Of a stretch of DNA of 64,000 bases, positions 9,513 through 18,307 are shown piece after piece (positions within the stretch are counted from its first letter, which is position 1; every line of letters begins with the position of its first letter). Source of the DNA: Spirochaetaceae bacterium (GTDB lineage: Bacteria > Spirochaetota > Spirochaetia > Treponematales > Treponemataceae); assembly GCA_017618015.1 (NCBI GenBank), contig JAFZVC010000037.1:62001-126000 (forward strand), in the 5' to 3' direction. The position numbers were made by a program, and so were the translations under genes. The notes under the pieces were generated by a model. The model was given only the letters and a program-made list of their open reading frames with translations. It ran no database searches and was not told the DNA's origin.

Positions 9513-10493
9513 ATGAAACGTAACAAAAAGATTTTCATAACGATGGTGCTTGTACTTGCTTTTATAATGTGTACACCAATTTCTTCGCAGGAAAGCACGG
9601 CTTCCGCCAAGCTCACGATGGATGATTTTATCCAAACAGCTTCTTTGTGGGATAACGCGATAGATAATGATGAGTATCAGTTCTATATTGAAAAAATCAT
9701 TTATATGACGACTACCGAAGTAGAGCAGAAATATTATCCGTATATTCTTTCTGAAATGTTTTTTTACAGATATTTCGCACCGATAAGCAGTTCCATGCCT
9801 GTTTTCAGCGAGCTTGATAAAAAAGCTGACGAGCTTATCGAAACTTTCCTTGCTTTCGAGAAAAACTCGCCGGAAACATATATCGCGCATAAACTTTTCG
9901 AGGTTATTGGCGAGTTTTACGGTAACAGAGAATCTTTGCCGTCTGCGGAAAATCAAGTTTATAAAAAGACAGCAGTGCTTCCAGACGCAACAACAGAGCG
10001 TAAAAAGCTTCTTAGTGCAATCGGTGACGCAGAGGCTATGTACGCCCGTTTTTCAAAGCTTCTTGCAAGCCAGACAGGCAATGTAGAGCTTCGTTTTTCT
10101 GGCGAAGCGTATACTAGAACAAAGAACAATCCGGCTCTTGTGTATGTAATTGAGAATGAACCAACATTCGCACTTCTTAAGGATGCTTTCGAAAAATCAG
10201 ACACAATGCCGGATATCGCAGCACTCAATGATTTTGCATCACTTTATTATGCTTTCGTTGATGAAATAAAAGCTTCAAAAGAATTATTCGCAAAATGGGG
10301 AGTTCCTGTTAACTCTGTACTTCCAGAAGATTTAAGTACTTTGCTTATGATATATGACGCCGATCCGTTCCTGCTTACATGCCTTGAAAGCAGCGTAATG
10401 GAAAAGACGGAAAAAATAGTCTCTTATCTTTCTTCTTGCAGCGATTTGTATATAAACAGGATAAACAAACTGGCAAATACAACCGGAAAGTAA
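9513..10493 (+). CDS. Exported or lipoprotein of unknown function
   Basis: 326 residues from ATG 9513; an earlier in-frame ATG at 9498 is unlikely because GGTGGAGG lies between the two and fits the second. The first 25 residues (MKRNKK, hydrophobic core, FIMCTPISSQ) are a signal peptide; the Cys could be a loose spirochaete lipobox or the cleavage could be after SSQ. The mature part is predicted mostly helical and acidic, possibly repeat-like. I recognise no family. The next gene starts one nucleotide after its stop. Confidence 0.6.
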   Translation: MKRNKKIFITMVLVLAFIMCTPISSQESTASAKLTMDDFIQTASLWDNAIDNDEYQFYIEKIIYMTTTEVEQKYYPYILSEMFFYRYFAPISSSMPVFSELDKKADELIETFLAFEKNSPETYIAHKLFEVIGEFYGNRESLPSAENQVYKKTAVLPDATTERKKLLSAIGDAEAMYARFSKLLASQTGNVELRFSGEAYTRTKNNPALVYVIENEPTFALLKDAFEKSDTMPDIAALNDFASLYYAFVDEIKASKELFAKWGVPVNSVLPEDLSTLLMIYDADPFLLTCLESSVMEKTEKIVSYLSSCSDLYINRINKLANTTGK

Positions 10494-10494
10494 T

Positions 10495-11547
10495 GTGAAG
10501 AAAAATCACAGCGGATTTGTCGGTCTCTTAATTTTCCTCGCGCTGATAGCCATGTTGACTTTCGTATACATGGTGGGAACGTTTTCGCATTTTAACAACC
10601 TCGTTGACTCAATAATAAACGGTATCGCAGGTCTTTTCGGAAAGCAAATCGAAAAAGAAGTCGTTACAGAAGATGAAGCTGAACATTTCGATGAATTGAT
10701 AATAACTGATATTGAAGATTATCCTGATATTGATATTACGCAAAAAAATCCTGTCTTTTGCGGAAAATATACAGGGAACACTGACATTTTAAGTATAAGC
10801 CAACCTAATGCGTCTTTATTCAAAGTAACCGGTTTTGATGTAAAAACTAAACATTTTTCATATTCATCAGGATGGAAATATATATCTGAGCCCGTGATGT
10901 TCAGTAAATATCTCGCGATTTTTACAGGTGAGCCTGAGCTTCAGATATTCGACATAACTTCAAATCTTATCTATAGCTGTGTTGTACCTGTGTATCCCGA
11001 TAAAATAGTTCATTTTGATGCTGACATTATTGTTTTCAGCGGAAGAGACGGAAACACTTATTATTTTGATTTGAACGGAAAAACAGTGAAAAATAATGAA
11101 AATGAAAAGACAATAAAGACACCAAAAGAGATGTTTAATCCAGATTCGAAATGTACAGCCGCAATCAAATCCAGGCTCGATATGTGGACGGATAAGAAAC
11201 TCGATGTCTTGCCTGCAGTATCATTTTTCCCGACAGAGACTGATTCTGGAACGACAGCTTTATATGACAGTTCTACGGGGCTTTCTATCTATGCATTCTC
11301 ACCGTCTGAGCAGGGAAAGTATAAAATCGGTTTTGCTGAAGAAAACGGCACATGGAGTGATTGCCACGCCTTTGTTTTTGTCTTTTTGCAGGACGGAGAG
11401 ATGCTATCAATGAGTTTTGAATATTACGCCGATAAGCCACAGGTAGAAGTCAGCCTTTCTGATAATGAGCTTTATTATATTGTCTGTGGCAATATGGACG
11501 GTGTTGAAATATCAGAGAATACTGTGATAGCGGTAAAAGGTCTGTGA
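10495..11547 (+). CDS. Membrane-anchored extracytoplasmic protein of unknown function
   Basis: 350 residues from GTG 10495, the only start that keeps the membrane anchor (residues about 8-28, FVGLLIFLALIAMLTFVYMV). An acidic linker (about 58-80) leads to a beta-rich domain with repeated strand pairs (for example YSCVVPVYPDKIVHFDADIIVF), possibly propeller-like. No known motif is seen. It overlaps rnhB by one nucleotide (TGATG) and directly follows another exported protein, which suggests one transcript. Confidence 0.6.
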   Translation: MKKNHSGFVGLLIFLALIAMLTFVYMVGTFSHFNNLVDSIINGIAGLFGKQIEKEVVTEDEAEHFDELIITDIEDYPDIDITQKNPVFCGKYTGNTDILSISQPNASLFKVTGFDVKTKHFSYSSGWKYISEPVMFSKYLAIFTGEPELQIFDITSNLIYSCVVPVYPDKIVHFDADIIVFSGRDGNTYYFDLNGKTVKNNENEKTIKTPKEMFNPDSKCTAAIKSRLDMWTDKKLDVLPAVSFFPTETDSGTTALYDSSTGLSIYAFSPSEQGKYKIGFAEENGTWSDCHAFVFVFLQDGEMLSMSFEYYADKPQVEVSLSDNELYYIVCGNMDGVEISENTVIAVKGL

Positions 11548-12170
11548 TGAAAAAAGAGAAGTTTTCAGGCAATGTAGAAGAGTGGTGTAAGTCATTCGGT
11601 GAAGACGTTCTTATATGCGGTATAGATGAAGCCGGGCGTGGTCCTCTAGCCGGACCTGTTACTGCGGCTGCCGTAATACTTCCAAAAGATTTTCCGGTTG
11701 AAAAACTGGACGATTCAAAAAAGCTTTCCGAAAAAAAACGATCCGAGCTTGAATTATTGATCAAAGAAAAAGCTCTTTTTTGGGGCATTGGCGAAGCCTC
11801 ACACTTAGAAATCGATGAGCTTAATATCCTTTCTGCAACGCTTCTTGCTATGAAACGCGCGTTTTTAGCGATGCTCGAAAAAGACGAATCTTCTGTTAAA
11901 CGTAATGTCGCCGCTATTGTAGACGGTATCTTCTGTCCGGAGATTTCCGTGCCTGTAATTGCCGTTCCAAAGGCAGACGCCAAGTTCCCGTGCGTAATGG
12001 CAGCTTCGATTCTTGCGAAAACGGAGCGTGATCGTATTATGATGAAGTACGCGGAGCTTTATCCAGAATATGGCTATGAAAAGCACAAAGGATACCCGAC
12101 CGCGGCTCATAGGGAAATCTGCAAAAAAATAGGCCCTTCGCCAATACAGCGAAAGACCTTTTCCATTTAG
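11547..12170 (+). CDS. rnhB: Ribonuclease HII
   Basis: 207 residues. The signature CGIDEAGRGPLAGPVTAAAV holds the first catalytic Asp-Glu pair; DSKKLSEKKR and later PKADAKFPCVMAASILAKTERD hold the remaining active-site region. The enzyme cuts the RNA strand of RNA-DNA hybrids and single ribonucleotides in DNA. ATG 11547 overlaps the stop of the previous gene; a GTG three bases earlier is also in frame. Length is normal for the family. Confidence 0.95.
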   Translation: MKKEKFSGNVEEWCKSFGEDVLICGIDEAGRGPLAGPVTAAAVILPKDFPVEKLDDSKKLSEKKRSELELLIKEKALFWGIGEASHLEIDELNILSATLLAMKRAFLAMLEKDESSVKRNVAAIVDGIFCPEISVPVIAVPKADAKFPCVMAASILAKTERDRIMMKYAELYPEYGYEKHKGYPTAAHREICKKIGPSPIQRKTFSI

Positions 12171-12183
12171 TGCGTTATTGATT

Positions 12184-12600
12184 TTATTCAGCGTCTTTTC
12201 TTTTAGAAACGACGTGAACACGACCTGTACGTTTTACGTTGTTTGTGCTTTTCTTAGGTTCAGCTGGCTGTTCATCATCATCTTTTCTTGATCTGTAAAC
12301 ACGCTTTTTCTCGCCGATACCATTTTTGGCAGAAGCTTCCTTTTTTTCAAGGCGTTTCTTTTGTTTTTCTTTGCGGTCTTTCTCTATAAAAGAAAGAGAT
12401 TCGTCCATGCCTTTGAAGAAGTTCTGCATGTCTTCTGCAAATATTACAATTGCATGCCTGTCAAAATCTTCGCCATTTTTGCTCTTGCTTTCGACAACCT
12501 GAAGAAATACGTCACCGGTACGGTTTTCCTTTACATTAAAAAAATAAGTTCTGTTGTCAAGAACTACCTGAGTCGTAAACAGTTCACCGCGAATACCCAT
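12184..12600 (-). CDS. PUR-domain nucleic-acid-binding protein (DUF3276, Borrelia Bpur-like)
   Basis: 138 residues. The N-terminal 70 residues match the single PUR repeat seen in Borrelia Bpur: MGIRGELFTTQVVLDNRTYFFNV..., with the conserved NRTYFFNVKENRTGDVFL core. The C-terminal half is a long Lys/Arg/Glu-rich tail (RKEKQKKRLEKKEASAK). Bpur binds DNA and RNA and regulates other genes; by analogy this is a nucleoid or RNA-binding regulator. A strong AAGGAAGG precedes the ATG. It converges on rnhB with 13 nt between stops. Confidence 0.8.
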   Translation of the reverse strand: MGIRGELFTTQVVLDNRTYFFNVKENRTGDVFLQVVESKSKNGEDFDRHAIVIFAEDMQNFFKGMDESLSFIEKDRKEKQKKRLEKKEASAKNGIGEKKRVYRSRKDDDEQPAEPKKSTNNVKRTGRVHVVSKRKDAE

Positions 12601-12639
12601 AATTCCTTCCTTAGTTATTAATAAAGCGATATGAAAACC

Positions 12640-14487
12640 TTAACATATTTTGCGGTCTTTTGCAAGAGAGTCAGCTTCGGCTATCATTTTGCTATGCCAT
12701 TCAAGAAGAGAGGCTTCATCTTTTGGCTTGTTTCCTTTAACGTCGCACATAACACGGAAAACTGGTTCTGTACCGCTGCCACGCATCCAAATGTATGCTA
12801 CTGATTTTCCGGCTTCGTCCTTGAAAAGAATTTTCAAACCGCCTTTCTTTGAAATAGAGTAGTCTTTTATATCATCAGTCTGTTTCGTTCCGTTATTCGA
12901 GATAGCTGTATACGAACTAATGCCGTACTTTTCTTTAAGCTCCTGCTTTTTTGCTTCCCATTCGCTTTCAAAAACTTTCTGATATGCTTTTTTAAGTTCT
13001 GCATGGTCAGTTGTTTTTATGTGAAGCACGGCTCTTGGCTCGGAAACTCCGGTCGTTGTATATTCTGGCAGCGTAGCCATAACGTCCGTAAGAGTGAAGT
13101 CATCCTTGTAACAGGATTCCTGACCTGAGCGCGCGCACCATTCATGGAACAAGCCTTTTTTCGTTGTTCCGTCAGGGTTTACTGAATCGCGGAGTACAAG
13201 AAGTTTTATAAGCGCGAAAATACTGTTAAGCGGGTCACGTACTGCTGCCGGGTGAGTTATGTTGCCTCCGTTTGAGCCTTCGCCCAAAATGCGGACTTCA
13301 TAGCCTTCAGAGCGGAGTTCCCTCGCTTTGTTTACGACGTTTGCTTCGCCAACTTCTGCACGCCCGACTTTCGCCCCGAATGCGGCGGCAATCTCTTCTA
13401 TACGCATAGAGGTTGGGTCGTTGACTGCGACGGCGAGCTTTGTATTCTCACCAGTTTTACCTGTATATGCAAGATATGCCAGCTCAGACATAACGGAAAC
13501 AGCGAAAACTTCCTGTGCTTTAAGGACTTCTGCTTTGTTTGTCTTTTCGTTCCAAAAAACAATGTTTCCACGGTCGCCGTCGCAGTCCGGCATATAACCA
13601 AGAATGCATTCAGGGTGAGCTGTGTGAAGGGCTTCCATCTCTTTTGCGCAGTAAACAAGGTTTTCCGGCTCCGGGATAATTGCGTGTGCAATGTGTCCAG
13701 GCTTGTTGTTGAGTGTGAAAAAGCCTATTCCTGTATCAGCAAAAAAGGCTTTGTCTATAGAAACTGTCCTAGCACTTCCGTTCATGTCGCATACGATCGC
13801 AAGCGGTTTTTTCTTTGTGTTTTCTGTTATCTCCGCAAAAAGCTCGTTCTGCTTCTTTTCGTCAGTAGAGCCTGAAATAACTTCGCGAGTGAAAGCGGTG
13901 TATGTTTCGAGCGTCTTTTCTTTTACGGACGATGCGTTTGCAAGTACTGCCTCAAATGCTTCTTTGAAGCAAGAATTTGCGGCTTGGGAAGCTTTTTGCG
14001 GAGCATCTTTGTCGGCGCAAAAAGCGCGGAACGCGTCAGCAAGAATCGCTGCTTCTGAGCCGGGAATTACGCCGCCATCATTCTTTCCGAACTTTATTCC
14101 GTTATGTCCGATAGGGTTATGACTCGCGGAAATATAAACAAATCCGTCAACTTTGTGCGAGTACGACATAATCTCAGGCGCGGCGATAATTCCGGGGAAT
14201 TCAACTTCAAAGCCTTTTGCAACAAGGACTTTAATAATTTCGCGTGCAATAAGCGGACCTGTTGGTCGCGCATCAATTCCGACGACTATTCTTTTTGCGC
14301 CGGAGCGAGCCATGTAATCACCATAAACAATGGCAATTGCCTGTGAAATTGTTGTATGCGCCGCGTCAATGAGCGGAGTGGCGTCTTCTTCATCACCAGA
14401 GTCGGCGAATACACAACGCCAGCCTGATGCGGAGAGAATCATCTTAGAAACTGCTTCTTGTAAATCTGAAAATAATGTGTTTTCCAT
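12640..14487 (-). CDS. Alpha-D-phosphohexomutase (phosphoglucomutase/phosphomannomutase family)
   Basis: 615 residues, longer than the usual 450-580. Catalytic phosphoserine loop YISASHNPIGHNGIKFG (Ser122), metal-binding loop DCDGDRGN (about residue 303), sugar-binding GEGSNGGN, and phosphate-binding RGSGTEPVFRVM near the C-terminus are all present. It interconverts hexose 1- and 6-phosphates, feeding glycogen, glycan or glycolysis pathways. No Shine-Dalgarno precedes ATG 14487, which lies only 2 nt after the tmRNA 3' end on the same strand. An internal Met16 is an alternative start but also lacks a ribosome site. Confidence 0.9.
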   Translation of the reverse strand: MENTLFSDLQEAVSKMILSASGWRCVFADSGDEEDATPLIDAAHTTISQAIAIVYGDYMARSGAKRIVVGIDARPTGPLIAREIIKVLVAKGFEVEFPGIIAAPEIMSYSHKVDGFVYISASHNPIGHNGIKFGKNDGGVIPGSEAAILADAFRAFCADKDAPQKASQAANSCFKEAFEAVLANASSVKEKTLETYTAFTREVISGSTDEKKQNELFAEITENTKKKPLAIVCDMNGSARTVSIDKAFFADTGIGFFTLNNKPGHIAHAIIPEPENLVYCAKEMEALHTAHPECILGYMPDCDGDRGNIVFWNEKTNKAEVLKAQEVFAVSVMSELAYLAYTGKTGENTKLAVAVNDPTSMRIEEIAAAFGAKVGRAEVGEANVVNKARELRSEGYEVRILGEGSNGGNITHPAAVRDPLNSIFALIKLLVLRDSVNPDGTTKKGLFHEWCARSGQESCYKDDFTLTDVMATLPEYTTTGVSEPRAVLHIKTTDHAELKKAYQKVFESEWEAKKQELKEKYGISSYTAISNNGTKQTDDIKDYSISKKGGLKILFKDEAGKSVAYIWMRGSGTEPVFRVMCDVKGNKPKDEASLLEWHSKMIAEADSLAKDRKIC

Positions 14488-14489
14488 AG

Positions 14490-14844
14490 TGGAGGTGGGG
14501 GGAGTTGAACCCCCGTCCGAGCGTGCGTACCAGGAACGTCTACAAGTTTAGTAATGCGAGGTGGTTGTCGGGAGCCGGTAGCAGCATTACAAGCGTCGTC
14601 TCCGTATTCCGGTAAAAGTCCCTGATGTGTACCGGACACCGCATCAGGCAAGCTCTGATTAGCGTCAGGATTTCAATCCGCGCAGAGCGGAGCAGACTGA
14701 ATCCTGCGAATTACGCAGCGAGTGCGTATTCTTCGTAGTTGTCTTCTTCTTTTTTGGCAACTATAGTTTTTGTCTGTTCAGAGGACAGGCAACCTCACTT
14801 GCAGTTCAAGATCTCAACACGTCCGTCGAAACCGGTGCACCCCC
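14490..14844 (-). ncRNA. ssrA: Transfer-messenger RNA (tmRNA)
   Basis: The minus strand begins GGGGGTGCACCGGTTTCGAC, the standard tmRNA 5' end, and finishes with a T arm (GGGGGTTCAACTCCCCC) and ACCTCCA, which pairs with the 5' GGGGGTG. CCA is not encoded (CTA follows the discriminator A). The tag frame runs 14758 to 14711 and encodes AKKEEDNYEEYALAA then TAA, ending in the protease-recognised ALAA. It rescues stalled ribosomes. It is immediately upstream of the phosphohexomutase gene. Confidence 0.97.
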
Positions 14845-14899
14845 TAAGATAAAAATCAATGATATGAATATACTTAAGTTTGAGATGAAAAACAAGTAT

Positions 14900-15529
14900 T
14901 TATATCTTCTGAATCTGCTTTGTGTTTATATATTTTTGCCGTATCAGTATAAAGCGGACGAGGAATACGACTCCTATAAACATCATGACGCATGCTACGC
15001 AATCAATAAAAAAGTGAATTGGTGAGCCGATAAGCTCTTTTTTGAAAAGGATTGAGCTTACAATAGCCAAGATGATACCTACGGCAAGAAGGAACGATAA
15101 AGCAAAAGACTTGCTTTTCTTGCGGTTGATTCTGTCTACGTTAAGCTCATCGCCGGATGTGAAGAACGATACGATTTTTCTTATAATCCGTGTGAAAAAG
15201 CCAGGATTCCGAAGCTTTTCTAGCGCAGCATAACCAGCGAGGAGTTCTTCATCCGAGAAATCGTAACGCTGTGTGTTTTCCTCAAGCTCCATCTCAAGCT
15301 GAGAAATCTTATCCTGTGCGCTTTCAAGAATATTAACCTGAATTGTAGTCCAACCAAGCTGTTTCGCCGCTTCCAGTCTTCTCTGACCGGCGATAAGCTC
15401 GTATTTGCTGTTGAGCGTTATAGGATTCATAAGGCCATATCGCTTAAGGCTGTCTTTTAAGGCTTCCAAATCGCCTAAATCCTTGCGTATGCGCTTTTTG
15501 ACTTTTATATCATCTATACTAATAAGCAT
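14900..15529 (-). CDS. Membrane-anchored ParB-like protein (ParB N-domain plus two membrane segments)
   Basis: 209 residues. Residues about 1-85 are a ParB/Srx-type N-domain: IDDIKVKKRIRKD (box I), YELIAGQRRLEAAKQLGW (box II, GQRR in place of GERR) and EENTQRYDFSDEELL (ENxQR box III, the CTP-binding motif). There is no helix-turn-helix or dimer domain. Instead a linker leads to two membrane helices (about 142-163 and 175-200) and a short basic tail. Start Met at 15529 is preferred because AAGGAG lies 10 nt upstream; Met at 15538 would be only 1 nt from it. Function is unknown; tethering of a CTP-switch domain to the inner membrane is inference. Confidence 0.7.
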   Translation of the reverse strand: MLISIDDIKVKKRIRKDLGDLEALKDSLKRYGLMNPITLNSKYELIAGQRRLEAAKQLGWTTIQVNILESAQDKISQLEMELEENTQRYDFSDEELLAGYAALEKLRNPGFFTRIIRKIVSFFTSGDELNVDRINRKKSKSFALSFLLAVGIILAIVSSILFKKELIGSPIHFFIDCVACVMMFIGVVFLVRFILIRQKYINTKQIQKI

Positions 15530-15571
15530 TTTTGTCATTCTCCTTGAAAAAAGCGGAATGTCTCAAAATCA

Positions 15572-18205
15572 TTAATCTAATAAATAATTATATTTCAGTT
15601 CCCGCTCGTTTTCAATATCTGGAACAAGACTTGGGTCAGCATAATAATTCGATTTCTCGGAAGAAAGTGATGTATCGAAAGAATCCTGCGTATAAAGTCC
15701 CAATGATGAAAGGTCTTTTACATTTTTGTAGCTGTCAAGGAACGAAAGATCAACGTTCAGATACGGTGAACTGACATTGTTATAGCCTTTGTTTCCAGCC
15801 TGAAGCCGTTCGTCTTTAAGCCTTGAGACGCTCATTTCTTTTGCTTCTGCCATGTGAGTATGAAGCTCACAGAGCGTTGTCGGTTCGGTTCCTTCAAGGA
15901 AATAGAACGTCCGCAAGTGAGAACCGCAAGCTTCCGTAGGCAAAAGACCGGAGACTGAACAAACCTGTGCTTCAACTATGCCTGTTTGTGGCTTAAAGAA
16001 AGACTTATACGGAAGTCCGTCATTAGCAACATGCATAAAGTCGCCCCATGCATGACCGGCAAGCGTTGATCCTGTCATTTCAAGTCCGAGCGTCTTTCCT
16101 TTTTGGTCGAAACCGAACCAGAAAGCTGAAGTGTAATACGGAGTGAAACCGACGGTCCATGCATCAGCCCAGTTCTGAGTCGTTCCTGTCTTTCCGCCCG
16201 CCGGCAAATTGAAATAATCGCCGTTTGAATTCTTATATCTGAACTTATATGTGTTGTAGAAGTAACCGGAACCTTTTGCAAGTGTACCGACCGTTACAGT
16301 GTTCTGGAGCAGGCTTGTCATAATAAAGGCTGTCTGTGGCGTTATAACCTGTATTGCGTCACCTTTTTTCTGCTGTGCCTCGCGTATCTCGCGCTCAGGA
16401 TTGATAACGACCGTTCCTTTCCTGTTCTCAACAGTTCGTATAGCCATTGGCGTGACTTCTTTTCCCTGGTTTGCGAAAATAGCGAATGCGCGTGCCATCT
16501 GAATCGGCTGAACTGTACATACACCAAGACCAATCGGGTAAACAGGAATAAGCTTTCTTTCCTCAAGCTCGCTGTCCGGTATTCCGAGCAGTGCCTGAGC
16601 GCGCTTGATTGCCGCGTCAAAACCGACTCCGTTAAGAACTTTCATAGAAGGCACGTTCATGGATGTTGCAAGCGCGTACCAAAGCTGTACAGAACCTTCC
16701 CAAGTTCCCTTGAAGTTTTCTATGTAGTATTCCGAACCGTCTTCTGTATAGAACATGATCGGCATGTCGTATATTTGTGTAGCGGCTGTAAATTTGCGTG
16801 AATCAATCGCGGCAGAGTAATAAAGAGGCTTGAAACTACTACCTGGCTGCAATGTAGCTTGGGTCGCACGGATAAACTCGTTGCTGCCTTTATCGTAGAC
16901 GCTTCCGCCCACGAGCGCGTTAATATATCCAGTGCTGTTCTCTAAGGAAATCATCGTTCCTTCGATAGTATCTTTGCTCGTCGTTTCGTTCTGCGCCGCG
17001 CTCGCTTTGTTTGTAATACCCATCTTAAGCGTCTCAAGACCGTTCATAAGAGCCATTACGTCAAGAATCGGGTTGATTTTCGTCTTATATTCAACTTTGG
17101 CTTCTGTCTCGCGCCGCTGCTCGGACGTTTTTATCTCTGGTATGTTGAATACAAGAGAAATAAGCTCGGTCATCGGAATATAGATATTTATTGCACTCTG
17201 GCGTTTTTTCTCGTAGTTTGTCTGATACGTTTCGTTCGCATAGTTGATGTACTTCGTCATTATCTGCTGGGCTGCTTCCTGATGACGTAAGTTGAGAGTC
17301 GTGTTTACGGTGAAGCCGTCTGTGTATACGTTCATCGTTCCGTAGAGCATCGTGTTAAGCTCGCGCAGAACATATTCACTGAACCACGGCGCGGCATCCT
17401 CGCGCAAAGAGTATGCGGAAGCGTTCGTGCGTATATAGTCGAAGTTTGTCCAGAAATCTTCGAAAGACTCGTCAGCAGCTTCTGCTGTCAGATAACCGGA
17501 TTCTACCATCTGGTTAAGAACGTCACGCTGTCTTTCCTGCGCTCTGTTCGGATAGTCGAACGGGTTGTAATAAGCAGGATTAGAAAGCTGGATAACGAGA
17601 ATAGCAGATTCTGCAGGTGTAAGCTTCGAAGCATCGTGGCCAAAATAGTATTTCGACGCTGCGTTGATACCGTATGTACCACCGCCTAAGTAAACTTTGT
17701 TCAGGTATAGTTCCAGAATTTCGTTTTTAGAAAAACGACGCTCCATCTGGATTGCCCACCAAAGTTCTTTCAGCTTTCTGCTGTAGGAAATATCCGTTCT
17801 GTCGCAGTAAAGAGTTCCCGCTATCTGCTGTGTAAGGGTACTACCACCACCGAGTGTTTTTCCGGTGATTTTTCCGATTACAGCTCGCATGATAGAGCGA
17901 AGGCTGAATCCTCTGTGCTCAAAGAATATCTTGTCTTCACGCGTTATAAGAGCATCTATTACATGCTGCGGAATGTCGATTATGTCGATCATCTCGCGTT
18001 TTTCGTCAGCAGAGAATTCTGTTATAAGCTCGCCGTTTATATCCAGAAGTTTAGTCGGCAGGGAAGGGTTGAACTCAGTAAAGTTTTCTGTGTTCATTGT
18101 ATTTATAGTTTGTGCTACAAGCGCACCGAGCGCGGCTCCAAAAATGAGTGCGAACGGGATAGCCAAAAAGAAAAGGACGTAGGTACGCTTTCTTATTTTT
18201 TCCAT
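15572..18205 (-). CDS. Penicillin-binding protein 1A (bifunctional transglycosylase/transpeptidase)
   Basis: 877 residues, class A PBP. After a short cytoplasmic stretch and one membrane helix (about 9-32), the GT51 domain shows REDKIFFEHRGF (catalytic Glu90) and GGGSTLTQQIAG (about 119-130). The transpeptidase domain has SxxK in PGSSFKPL (about 455), SxN in TSMNVPS (about 515) and KTGT in GGKTGTTQNWADAW (about 670). It polymerises and cross-links peptidoglycan on the outer face of the inner membrane. No Shine-Dalgarno is present; a consensus promoter ends 6 nt before the ATG, so a leaderless mRNA is predicted. Confidence 0.95.
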   Translation of the reverse strand: MEKIRKRTYVLFFLAIPFALIFGAALGALVAQTINTMNTENFTEFNPSLPTKLLDINGELITEFSADEKREMIDIIDIPQHVIDALITREDKIFFEHRGFSLRSIMRAVIGKITGKTLGGGSTLTQQIAGTLYCDRTDISYSRKLKELWWAIQMERRFSKNEILELYLNKVYLGGGTYGINAASKYYFGHDASKLTPAESAILVIQLSNPAYYNPFDYPNRAQERQRDVLNQMVESGYLTAEAADESFEDFWTNFDYIRTNASAYSLREDAAPWFSEYVLRELNTMLYGTMNVYTDGFTVNTTLNLRHQEAAQQIMTKYINYANETYQTNYEKKRQSAINIYIPMTELISLVFNIPEIKTSEQRRETEAKVEYKTKINPILDVMALMNGLETLKMGITNKASAAQNETTSKDTIEGTMISLENSTGYINALVGGSVYDKGSNEFIRATQATLQPGSSFKPLYYSAAIDSRKFTAATQIYDMPIMFYTEDGSEYYIENFKGTWEGSVQLWYALATSMNVPSMKVLNGVGFDAAIKRAQALLGIPDSELEERKLIPVYPIGLGVCTVQPIQMARAFAIFANQGKEVTPMAIRTVENRKGTVVINPEREIREAQQKKGDAIQVITPQTAFIMTSLLQNTVTVGTLAKGSGYFYNTYKFRYKNSNGDYFNLPAGGKTGTTQNWADAWTVGFTPYYTSAFWFGFDQKGKTLGLEMTGSTLAGHAWGDFMHVANDGLPYKSFFKPQTGIVEAQVCSVSGLLPTEACGSHLRTFYFLEGTEPTTLCELHTHMAEAKEMSVSRLKDERLQAGNKGYNNVSSPYLNVDLSFLDSYKNVKDLSSLGLYTQDSFDTSLSSEKSNYYADPSLVPDIENERELKYNYLLD

Positions 18206-18211
18206 TCTGTA

Positions 18212-18240
18212 AGCTTAAGAAAAAGAATCTCTGCTGTCAA
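18212..18240 (-). promoter_or_regulatory. Promoter of PBP1A, predicted leaderless
   Basis: On the minus strand TTGACA, 17-nt spacer, TAAGCT, then six nucleotides (TACAGA) and the ATG of the PBP1A gene. The expected transcription start is the start codon itself. Confidence 0.65.
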
Positions 18241-18257
18241 GTCCTGATGTTAAGGGC

Positions 18258-18307
18258 AAAAAAAAAGGCCGACTCTGCAGCCGGCCATGCCCATCAGGCA
18301 GTCGGCC
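18258..18307 (-). terminator. Rho-independent terminator downstream of the M23 gene/candidate RNA
   Basis: GGCCGACT and AGTCGGCC form an 8-bp stem with a structured 25-nt interior (a further TGCC/GGCA hairpin), followed by T9 on the minus strand. Confidence 0.75.

Noticed and set aside
11450-11983. 177-codon open frame on the minus strand
   Set aside because: It lies opposite rnhB and its composition (Ser/Ala rich) is that of an antisense shadow; no ribosome site.
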